Assembly: GCA_949752735.1 (NCBI GenBank) | Contig: OX457037.1 | Coordinates: 40,032,496 to 40,096,495 of the forward strand | Direction of reading: 5' to 3' | DNA length: 64,000 nucleotides | DNA from: Lumbricus terrestris | Lineage: Eukaryota > Annelida > Clitellata > Crassiclitellata > Lumbricidae | Shown: positions 1 to 28,338 of the stretch, one piece after another | Layout: the number at the start of each line of letters is the position of its first letter | How positions within the stretch are numbered: position 1 is the stretch's first letter | The notes under the pieces: model-generated | The model's database searches: none | The model's input: only the letters and a program-made list of their open reading frames with translations | What the model was told of the DNA's origin: nothing | Made by a program: the position numbers and the translations under genes

Positions 1-60
1 TTGAATGACTCTTTTGAATATACAGCAGTTCATCAAATACTTTGATTTTTATTTACTTAG
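1..60. repeat. Dispersed repeat copy, partner at 5068-5112
   Basis: The motif AATGACTCTTTTGAATATA followed by GCAGTTCATCAAATACTTTG occurs here and again at 5068-5112 with few differences. The element type is not clear. Confidence 0.6.
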
Positions 61-189
61 CAGCAGTTTTAAAGTTACGAAAGAGTCTGACAATCCTGAC
101 ATAATAATAAAATGCTGATTTTTAGTCGTTTGAAAGCAGTCTAAACGGACCTTCCTTTGACGAGGGCGAACAACAAAATAGCCTGCCAT

Positions 190-195
190 TTTATT
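190..195 (-). terminator. Candidate poly(A) signal of the myosin tail gene
   Basis: AATAAA on the minus strand, about 290 nt after the stop at 484. It supports, but does not prove, that the gene ends here. Confidence 0.35.
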
Positions 196-483
196 TATGC
201 CCATTACTCTTAAAAAAAATTGAATGCCTTCAAAATGCAAAGTTGGTCATTTAATAATATTTCTATGAAGCGAGGTTTCTTTTTCGCAGAGGCGAAGCAT
301 CAGATCTGCAAAAATGCAACAACCGTAATGAAGAACAGAACCTTGCTCGAGGTAGCCTACACAGACGAAATCACGACACTCCAGTATTATATCAAATCAG
401 TATGGTATCGTGAGAGTTGTTTCATCCCTCGCAGCTGATGTTCTGTTTCCTTAATAATAACAGTAGTCGAGAGTTGCATTCTA

Positions 484-19644
<19,161 letters not shown>

Positions 19645-20166
19645 CTGCAAAATAATCATCTACTTTGTGTAATTTAAGAAAGGAACTAAAAATAGACGCC
19701 TACGTTCAGTGGTCCATATTCATTGCATAAATACATGCAATTCGTGTTTTAACATCTGACCTGTCTGTCACATATCCATTCCACCAGATTGGGAAAATGC
19801 TGTGGATCTTGCATGGAATGTCTTGGGAAGAAGTGACGATTATGTAAATTCATAACAGAGCGCCTATGAACAATGACTTCAGACAATGATCTCACCCAAA
19901 AAACAGTCTAAACCTTTCTGCAACTGGATAATATGTACTCACAAAATGCATTCAAGTGCAAACGTGGAAGACTCGACCCAAACATTGACACCTACATATT
20001 CTTACAAATTTGCGCATCTATATAGGGCATAATGCTCAAACACAAAACGTCCGAGTCAGTGTGTAGAATCATGCAAAAACAACATTAAGCTGCTCGGCCT
20101 ACAGCATTCGTTTTTAAGGATGATAGTAATGCATATATCAGGCCAAAGGAACGATCGAGGTTTCGG

Positions 20167-20333
20167 ATGGATAGTTACAGTGCTGAACTTTCCCAACAGG
20201 ACCCTATACTTATAGCCAATTCTTTCCTCGTCACTGAACTGGAACCGATGTTCGGTTCCAGTTCAGTGACGAGGAAAGAATTGACTATAAGTATAGGGTC
20301 CTGTTGGGAAAGTTCAGCACTGTAACTATCCAT
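20167..20333. repeat. Near-perfect inverted repeat, about 82-bp arms
   Basis: The left arm starts ATGGATAGTTACAGTGCTGA and the right arm ends TCAGCACTGTAACTATCCAT. One mismatch was seen (GCCAATTC against GTCAATTC) and the centre is GAACCGA-TGT-TCGGTTC. RNA from it would fold into one long hairpin. Confidence 0.95.
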
Positions 20334-20369
20334 CTCCTTAAGCACCGTGTTCGTCTCTTGCTTAAGGAG
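20334..20369. repeat. Short inverted repeat beside the long hairpin
   Basis: CTCCTTAAGCA and TGCTTAAGGAG separated by about 14 nt, directly after the 20167 hairpin. Confidence 0.8.
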
Positions 20370-20394
20370 ACGATTTCACACGCTATGTACGTTT

Positions 20395-20500
20395 CGCCTA
20401 TGACAGCTGCAGCGGTGTGAGTTCGAGTCCTCTTGAGTCGTAAACTGTAGGCCACACTCCACAGCCGACTGGACTGTTATTTATTTTGTTTGCCTCTCAT
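20395..20500 (+). repeat. tRNA-like B box, SINE fragment
   Basis: GAGTTCGAGTCC at 20419-20430 in a tRNA-like context without a closing acceptor stem. Confidence 0.4.
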
Positions 20501-20640
20501 TACTCGCCGGGACTGGACCTCGGATACAAAGATCGATGTTTATAGCCGTGGGAAGTAAATCTGTTTATGCTAATCCTTTGTGCATGCAGCCTAAGCGCCG
20601 TATAGTTATGTACGTGTTACGTGTATAAAATTATGTTCAC

Positions 20641-20701
<61 letters not shown>

Positions 20702-20764
20702 CAATATAGCCTACATATGAGAGTATGTAGGCCTATGTGCGTGTACATGGCCTGTTGAGGCTGT

Positions 20765-20870
20765 TGTCCATTGTATCGTATTGTATTGTATCGTATTGCA
20801 TTGTATTTTTGGCATTGTATTGCATTGCCTTGTATTGTATTGCTTTGCATTTTGTTGCAATGTATTGTAT
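20765..20870. repeat. (TATTG)n degenerate tandem
   Basis: TTGTATTGTATCGTATTGCA-type pentamers on the plus strand. Confidence 0.85.
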
Positions 20871-21404
20871 TCGACCATTTATAAAGCGCTTCTCTCAGCA
20901 AGAACATTTCAGAAGCGCTCTACTGTAGCCTATGTACGATCGACCACGAGAGAAAAATACAGGATATGAGGTGAGTGAGAAAGTGAAACGAGGAAACCTT
21001 TATGAGAGTAAGCTTATACCCTGTAACGCAAGGTCAATTTTCGGAGTTGATGGGCAACAGACTATCAAACGAAATTAACATTGGTTGGCAGAGTTCAATG
21101 ACCAGCGATTAGAGGACGTTCAAAGACGAAGATCCTCAGAGTCATCCCTAATTTGATTAGCGAATAGCGAGGGAAGGAGTTGCATAGAATGGGACCGTCG
21201 GCAAAATGTTGACCAGTAGCTGTATGATTAGGATACCACGCATGCAGTCTTGTACTTAAAAAAACCCAACCGCACGATTGTAAGATGGTGCTTCGAGAAA
21301 CGCGTGCGGAGCACCAGTAAAAATCACAGCAGACATAGATCTAAATCACAAAGTTGCAGCCATGCAAGGTGCATACGCTCTATAATAAATTATGTACTTT
21401 AGCT

Positions 21405-21652
21405 GCCAGTGCCAGTGCCTAAAGTGTGGAAAAATAAGTGCCTGAACGCCCCTTACCTCTCCAAAAGAAGTGCCTGGACGCCCCTTACCTTTCCAACAGA
21501 AGTGCCTGGACGCCCCTTACCTCTCCAAAAGAAGTGCCTGGACGCCCCTTACCTTTCCAGTCTGTGCTCGTCAATAAGTGGCTGGACGATGTTCAGAATT
21601 TAAAACAAGTGCATGGACGCCGTCCATGACCGCCCAGGCACACTCTAAGCCC
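21405..21652. mobile_element. hAT-like element with internal minisatellite
   Basis: The ends read CAGTGCCTAAAGTGTG and CACACTCTAAGCCCTG. The interior has about four units of roughly 34 bp (AAGTGCCTGGACGCCCCTTA). The homologue at 23476 is inverted. Flanks share GCTGCCA, but a clean 8-bp duplication is not certain. Confidence 0.75.
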
Positions 21653-21654
21653 TG

Positions 21655-21780
21655 GCTGCCACCTAGGGAATGAAGGAAGAGCTAAATCCAGCCTGTATCC
21701 AGGGCTCTACGGGATTCGAACCACGTACCGTAAGCACCAAGCCAGGGTGTCATCCATTAGCCTATTATAATTATGCCAAC
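21655..21780 (-). repeat. tRNA-derived SINE fragment
   Basis: On the minus strand TGGCTTGGTGCTTACGG (A-box-like) is followed by GGTTCGAATCC (complement of 21712-21722). Confidence 0.6.
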
Positions 21781-21887
21781 CCATATTTCAGTGTAACAGG
21801 GAAGTTCTGAAGATGGCGATTGGGCAAATATTAACACCACAATGTGCCCACATGTTGTTCATGTAATAGCCTCCACCGTACAGGCGT

Positions 21888-22000
21888 AGCTTGTTACAAG
21901 TTTAACGACACCGCCATATCAAAGATGATTAGTGTCGCCCTCCTCCTTTACCCAGGCTTGGGACTGGCACTGACAGAGAACAACCAGTGGCAGAGTTTCG
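21888..22000 (+). repeat. Dispersed repeat, copy 2 of 3
   Basis: GTTTAACGACACCGCCATAT, then GATTAGTGTCGCCCTCCTCC and CAGGCTTGGGACTGGCACTG; nearly identical to 40013-40120. Confidence 0.85.
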
Positions 22001-22047
22001 TACAGGCGTACAGCCGTACACGAAAATGCCGGTTATATAGACCTAAT

Positions 22048-22080
22048 CAGAGCCTTCTATTGCAGTAATAGAAGGCTCTG
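22048..22080. repeat. Perfect 14-bp hairpin
   Basis: CAGAGCCTTCTATT, loop GCAGT, AATAGAAGGCTCTG. Confidence 0.9.
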
Positions 22081-22917
22081 GGCCTAATGCTCGCGCCATC
22101 TCCCGAATAATGAGATCAAAGCAATAGCCTATCTTTGCAATTGAACACGCAGAGGGAAGCGACGAGGATCAGGTGGTAGGTATAAAATAATGAGGATAGC
22201 CACTGGGAAAGTGTCAGGAGTCAGGACTGTCGAACCATCGACGTATAATTGGGAGTGAAACTCACAGACCTATAGACCTATAGACACTGAACAAAGGTAT
22301 CTGCGTTATTTAGACCAATGCAGTTGCCAGTAGGTCTAATAACCTCAGCCACGCCAGCTATGGTCCATTTTCTGCAGTGAAAGGTCGCAGTCATCTTGTG
22401 AATAGCCTAATTAGTAATTAATTACAAAGAAAAAATTGCTTATTTTGCCAGAAAAGACCATTTTGCTGGACTGTGTCAGCGCATGCATGTATAGGCTATA
22501 GGCTGTTGGAGATGTGCCAGCAATAAATTAGGCTATATAAGCCTACTGTTCCAGGAGTAGACCCATGCGTACAAGGTTAGAGAATGCAGACACCGCCACT
22601 CGTTAGGCCGAGCTGTGCTTAGGTCTAGGCCTAAATCAATTTTTTACATCCCAACTGGTCCCTTTACGGCTGTTCGTTCCTGTATCTCATTCAGTACCGT
22701 AGGCCTACTATATGAATGGGATAATTTTATTTTAATCTTCTCCTTTACCTATTATAGTTGATTACGCCATGCTGTAACTCGCCAAAGCTACATGTAGGCC
22801 TAGACCTATAGTCAGTTATAGGCCATTGTTACGAGCGTATAGGCATAATAGGCTGCGTCTCATATGCGCCTCTGTGCGCGGCAAGTGGATTGCAGTAGGC
22901 CTAGCTTCCATATGCAG

Positions 22918-23227
22918 CATGGGCGGAGACCTAGGGGGACATAGGGGACGGTCCCCCCACAGGTGGTGTTGGGTGGACGGCCCATGCATTTGTCCCCCCC
23001 CCCAAATCGTTGAGCGTGAAGACTAAAAAAAGGTCATCAACTTTTTGGCGGCGAAAATAGATTTTTTTTAGAGAATTTCGGCGCGGATGACTAAAAAAAG
23101 GTCGTCAGAAATTTTGTCCCGCAAAAGATGGAAATTTTTCTTCGACACACAGCCATTCGTCCGTCAAAAAATCTCGCGTCTTTCGATCCGTCCCCCCCCC
23201 AAGTCTTCGCCCAGGTCTCCGCCCATG
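22918..23227. mobile_element. hAT-like short element, 8-bp TSD atatgcag
   Basis: TIRs CATGGGCGGAGACCT and AGGTCTCCGCCCATG, bounded by ATATGCAG at 22910-22917 and 23228-23235. The GACTAAAAAAAGGTCGTCAG module is inside. Confidence 0.92.
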
Positions 23228-23475
23228 ATATGCAGGCCAATTTCTGAGGTTAATATAGTGAGCAGAAATAGGCCTACTGAAAAAATTTAATATCGGTCTA
23301 GCAAGGTCCCCCAAGGGAACATTCTCACCCGATTAATTCATTGAAAATGTTGTCGAATTAAGGCCACACAGGCCTAATGTATTGTAGGCCTACGGAGGTT
23401 ATGGTTGCTATCGAAAATGCAGTGAACATTTAGGCTACATTTATTTAACCGCTAGGCCCTATATTGGCTTGGGTT

Positions 23476-23653
23476 CAGGGCTTAAAGTGTGCCTGCACGG
23501 TCATGGACGGCGTCCACGCACTTGTTTTAAAATCTTAACGCCGTCCAGCCACTTATAGACGAGCACAGACTGGAAAAGTAAGGGGCGTCCAGGCACTTCT
23601 TTTGGAAAGGTAAGGTGCGTCCAGGCACTTATTTTTCCACACTTTAGGCACGG
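23476..23653. mobile_element. hAT-like short element, 8-bp TSD cttgggtt
   Basis: CAGGGCTTAAAGTGTG to CACACTTTAGGCACGG, bounded by CTTGGGTT at 23468-23475 and 23654-23661. It is an inverted relative of 21405-21652 with fewer internal repeats. Confidence 0.88.
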
Positions 23654-23922
23654 CTTGGGTTAAATAGCACATTGGAAAAAATGAGCCTAGGCCTAGCCTA
23701 TGTGAGCGAAGTTTTTTCTTTAGAATAAAAATACCTCAGGATTATTAAGCCTACGTTAGGCCTATATGTTAGGCCTACTGCCGATCCATTAGTCTTAATT
23801 ATTCGACTCTGCACACACGATCTTATTAAGGGTGAAGCTTCAAAGGAAACTATAAGATCAGGTCAAAATTCCAAATTCATTTAATCCGCTCAATAATCAA
23901 TAACTAGTAGTTATTACAGTTA

Positions 23923-24004
23923 CTATAGTTCAAGTTGCCATCAATTTAGTAAGTAGGTCAAATTTTGGCCTACTTACGAAATTGATGGCAACTTGAACTC
24001 ATAG
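23923..24004. repeat. Hairpin with about 38-bp arms
   Basis: GTTCAAGTTGCCATCAATTT pairs with AAATTGATGGCAACTTGAAC, and GTAAGTAGG with CCTACTTAC, with few mismatches. The size and bulges resemble a miRNA precursor, but no other support exists. Confidence 0.85.
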
Positions 24005-25198
24005 TTTTTCATCTTAGATCAATGGTTGACAAAGTGCTTCGACTTTTGAATTTGGCTCCAATAATAAAAATAATCATTTCATCTGAGAAATACACGCTGC
24101 AGCACCCACTCCCCATGACAGTCTGACTCCGTTTATCTTCAGGAATGAACAATTTTCATTTTTGATCGTCAAGGTAAACATGCTTTCAAAATTAACTTGA
24201 TGTTGCTTTGTCAATCGAAGTAAGAAAAGAGACGTCGTGAGCTTATGAGCTACCCCACGACGATAGTCAATAAACTCATGAATAATTAAATAAACTGAGA
24301 TCATTAACACTGATCAGCTTTTTCTTTAACGCATTTCATTCCACTTTGTGACGTTGTCTGGTTCTCTAATATCGTATGTGTAATAAATCAATGTATTAAC
24401 TGAATGAATATTATGCATTATTATCACAACCATGTAATTAATATATTGGTACGGGTGTACATGTCTAACACTTAGTTGTTGTTGCTTGGCCATTCTTTCA
24501 TGAAAGTGGGTTATTGTCCGGCGTGTAATTGTGGGGGGAAGGGGTATTGGCAAGAGGGTCGGGGGTAATTGTTGATAGGTAATTGTCTGGGGGGAGAGTG
24601 ATTGTCCTAGAACCATGGGATGTTTATGGTTATGTTTTGTGGGGTGGTTGCGAGAAGATTTTAATGACCAGGAGTCTAAGTCATTTTTAAAAAGCTCTGC
24701 TCAACCCCCCTCCATACCAAGAATCACGGATTTGAACAAATTGTGTGGGTCATATTTTTCAGAGTGAATTGGTTCCAACACCAAATGGCAATACCACTGT
24801 ATGTGAAAAAAGAAAGCACAACCGAAATCCACTGTTATCAGTTTATTTTGAGAAAATGGGTTGCATTGGCTAAACCTATTGTGAAATCAATTTATAGGTT
24901 TGTTTATTTAGTGAGCATCCAGATTATAAATTTTGTAGCAGAGGAAATGTCCAGCAATGTCTCTTATTTCACTGTGACCATCTACATGTAAGGGAGACTT
25001 AGGCTTAACTTTAAATTTGGTTTGCCAAGTTTCAAGTTCTAAAGAATTCATGTCCTTTGCCAGAGGATATCCATATAAGTCATTAGAAACATGAGTATCT
25101 TTCTGACATTTCTTGTCTCTAATGAAACGCTTACAGATTCATCTGCAGCTTCACATTGTTTGCCAATGTCAATCATGTTTTAAATGCATCATCTATGC

Positions 25199-25528
25199 CA
25201 GTGGTTCCCAACCCGTGGTCCATGGGACAAAGTGGCCCGCCAGACCTAAAAAAATGGCCCTCACCTCTCTAAGACTTAGATAAATATATAAAAAATTGAC
25301 AATTTGAACAGGTTAGAACACGCAATTATTTTCATTACAAATTATATTATTTTGACGTACATAAATTACATCAGACATCTATTTTGATTCAGTTATAACT
25401 ATTTTGTATGCTTTTAGTTAATTAAATGTTTGCGGCGCCTTAATGTCTTTCAACTAAGAAAAAGTGGCCCTCGTCTCCTCTCACTTAGAAAAAGTGGCCC
25501 TTAAGGCAAGAAAGGTTGGGAACCACTG
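25199..25528. mobile_element. hAT-like short element, 8-bp TSD atctatgc
   Basis: TIRs CAGTGGTTCCCAACC and GGTTGGGAACCACTG, perfect over 15 bp, bounded by ATCTATGC at 25191-25198 and 25529-25536. GTGGCCC-type motifs repeat inside. Confidence 0.95.
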
Positions 25529-25825
25529 ATCTATGCCAATACGATGTTGACTTAAACACTGGTCATTCATTGCAGTTTGTAAGATTTGGATGGATCAATC
25601 TGACCTAGGTATACATTAGTGGCATGATAATAATTATTAAGCCCAGCTTTATTTTATCTAAGATGGCCAGACTTTACATATTATTGGCCTGCCAAGCAAA
25701 GTCATAACCATGATCCAGAAGGCTTTTAGAAAGGTGCTGCGCCAGTGGTAATTGGTCTGAAGGATTCACACCACTGTCAATCACAGGAGTCTGAAATTGA
25801 TCAACAAACAATGGATCAATGATTG

Positions 25826-26077
25826 CAGTGGTGTAGCCAGGAATTTATGATGGGGTTTATGGCCTGGCCGGATGCCCCTCCTGACACCAACCCAACAGTA
25901 TTACAATAAATAAAAAGGGAATAAAGTTACAAAGATAATAAAGTAAGAAAAACAATTATTACCAGAAGCATTTTGTTTTTTCTTATTTAAGTGGATAAAT
26001 AACCTTTAAAAAACTTTTTCCCTAAGGAAATGGGGTAGAGGTTTAACTCCGAAACCCCCCTCTTGGCTATGCCATTG
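25826..26077. mobile_element. hAT-like short element, 8-bp TSD aatgattg
   Basis: CAGTGGTGTAGCCAGGAATT to CTTGGCTATGCCATTG, bounded by AATGATTG at 25818-25825 and 26078-26085. It is an inverted copy of the 5186 family. Confidence 0.92.
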
Positions 26078-26545
26078 AATGATTGACTTAGAGTTGTTGG
26101 CATAAAATGTATATAAACCTTGTGGGACTAACCCCTTTCCAGACACACAGAGGACTTTAGTCTTGGAAGACCTAACAAAATCGTTAAATTGCTCATTTAC
26201 AAACTAGGCTAAAATCACCTCCAAAAATGACATTAGGTTCAGGGTAATTACTTAGAAAGTTTTCAATAATACCTACTAGTTCCATCAAAATGTCATCATA
26301 GGCATTGTTATTTGGTTTTATAGTGAAAATAAGTAAACTTGTGCATATAATTTTCTGCTGACTTTTGTCTTGAAGAGTTGGTATAAAATTCTAATAAATA
26401 AGTATCTTTGGATTACACATATGAGCCTGTTTTCACAAGAAGCAGCATCTCCAAAGATACTACCCATCAAAATACCTCAACCAAGAACATCATCCATTGC
26501 TTTGATAGCAACAGCAGAAAACCTGTTATCTAAACCCAACAGACA

Positions 26546-26665
26546 AACATAATTTATTCATTCATTCCTTCATTCATTTAATTCATTACGGTAAGTGCAT
26601 TTGTATAGCACCTCTTCAAAGGGACTACTCTCAACCCTAGGATTGTTTGGCAGCAACCATGGTAA
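26546..26665 (-). repeat. SINE 3' end with (GAAT)n tail, reversed
   Basis: TTCATTCATT tail, then GCACCTCTTCAAAGGGACTA, the reverse of the 3' module of the 3145 SINE family. Confidence 0.5.
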
Positions 26666-26694
26666 TTGAATGGAGCCAACAGTATGGACTTTAC

Positions 26695-26875
26695 CAGGGC
26701 TGTTTTTAAGAAATTTTTAGAACTGCACAACTCCTTTCCTTTCCCATCATCCATGGTAAATTACTTCCAATCGGAGGACAATGACCTTTTTGGCTAGTTT
26801 TAATTGTACAGAAGTGCTTCTACAACTGCACATTTTGTGTACAACTGCACGTTAAAAAAACCCTGGAATTTACAG
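26695..26875. mobile_element. hAT-like element, TSD gactttac/gaatttac
   Basis: CAGGGCTGTTTTTAAG to AACGTTAAAAAAACCCTG-like ends, flanked by GACTTTAC and GAATTTAC (7 of 8). The interior has CTTCTACAACTGCACATTTT. It is related to 44515-44725, inverted. Confidence 0.8.
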
Positions 26876-27050
26876 CTTTTAAGGAATTTTTAGAACTGCA
26901 CAATTCCTTCCTTCCTTTCCCATCATCCATGGTAAATTACTTCCAATCAGATGACAATGACCCTTTTTGCTTGTTTTATCTGTACAGAAGTGCTTCTACA
27001 ACTGCCCATTTTGTGTACAACTGCACGTTTAAAAAAACCTGGAATTTACA
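26876..27050. repeat. Tandem duplicate of the 26695 element
   Basis: A second copy follows at once, sharing GAATTTACA at both boundaries, with a slightly shortened left end. It looks like a tandem duplication rather than a new insertion. Confidence 0.85.
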
Positions 27051-28327
27051 GTCCATTCTTGGTCAGACTGTTTTTCTTGTCAGCTAAGTCTACCGAGGGG
27101 TTGTTGCAGAATGCTTGTTCTAAATTTTTCCTTTGGCTTTGTAGTTTTCGTTGATTCCATCTCTACAGAAGACTTCTTGGAATCAGCAGGCTTTGAATTT
27201 CCAAAGCTTGACCATGATGCCACATGGCCAGTTTTCTTTATCTGAAATTTTACTGATGATTTCCTTTTTAACGCTCAAATGAAAAGATCTCTGTTGGCCA
27301 TCCATAGATCTGCTCTGATCCCAGCTGACACTGAAAACAGGAGACAACTGAGATGTCTAGCAATGTCAGGTGGTCAATGACATCACATGGTTTGCACTCT
27401 TCAAAGACTTTATCCACATGGAAGATGGATTTGTGTACTAGCTGCTAACAGCTAGACATGCTGGCATTGATGGAACCAACGATTCCCAAGCTTTTCACTT
27501 TTCGGCCTTTTTCATGTGTCACTGATAAATGAATGCCTCAACTTTTCCATCTTCGTCATCTGGTGAAGAGGCGACAACATTTGTGAATGATCTTGCGGAT
27601 GTATGCGATACCTGATTCTTTTGTTCAACTCCATAAGCAAGGTGACGCTCAATCATGCCTGCTGTCACTGGCTTGTTAATACCCCAGTCACCATTGTTGC
27701 AGTGGTGGTCAGCAGTTTGAGGCAATCTTCAATAGTGGTTTACTTTTTGGACAGGATAACAATTAACCATGCCAAACTGGACTGGTCATTAATTAGCCTA
27801 AGGCACACATTTGAGATTTTGTACAACAAAACCTGACAGCTTGTAAAATGACAACTTCTTATCAGACATGTTCAACAGATCAGAGAGCTTATTGAGGTCA
27901 TTAATTTTGCAGACGTATTTTGCCTTTCTGCTTCTTTAGGCACCGTAAACGTCCTAAATCCAGTCACGTTGGTTGAGAATAATCTTTCTTTCGTTGACTT
28001 CTTTACCTGTGTAAAAATCATAAGCTACATAATTTTTTTCTTTGATTACTGCCAATTATTTCAATTTATGTAACAGGGAAGTTCTGAAATGACAGTCTCA
28101 CGAGTTGCTATTTTTTCATTATAATTTTATTGTATTGACAGTCTTATGTATTTTTTGTTGCTGTTTAAGAGATGAAAAAGATCTGTTTATATGTTGTGGG
28201 CTTCGTGGGCTATAATGAAAATAGACATTCAATTGTCATGTTGAAAATGATTTATTGGGAAATTATTTTCTAACATTTGTAAAGAGTTATCTAAGCTATT
28301 GTAATAATTTCAATTGTGTTTGTTGAC
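27051..28327. other. Upstream region of the RAD21-like gene
   Basis: AT-rich, largely free of the TAGGCCTA motif. A minus-strand frame at 27519-27725 (ADHHCNNGDWGINKPV) looks protein-like and may be a decayed coding fragment, but I do not recognise it. No clear TATA or initiator was seen. Confidence 0.4.
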
Positions 28328-28329
28328 AG
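28318..28329 (+). promoter_or_regulatory. Likely splice acceptor before the RAD21-like ATG
   Basis: tgtttgttgacag followed by AAATTCATCATG: a good 3' splice site nine bases before the start, suggesting a separate 5'UTR exon. Confidence 0.55.
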
Positions 28330-28338
28330 AAATTCATC

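Larger units (their letters stand above)
24990..26340 (-). pseudogene. Degenerate non-LTR retrotransposon, endonuclease region
   Basis: The minus strand reads NNNAYDDILMELVGIIENFL, PNVIFGGDFS and later VIDSGVNPSDQLPLAQHL. These correspond to the APE-type endonuclease motifs (GGDFN and SDHLPL); the catalytic His is Gln here and there are stops. Two hAT-like elements split it, at 25826-26077 and 25199-25528. The identification rests on short motifs. Confidence 0.6.

Noticed and set aside
27519..27725. Minus-strand frame with ADHHCNNGDWGINKPV
   Set aside because: Looks protein-like but short, flanked by stops and not recognised; kept only as a remark on the upstream region.
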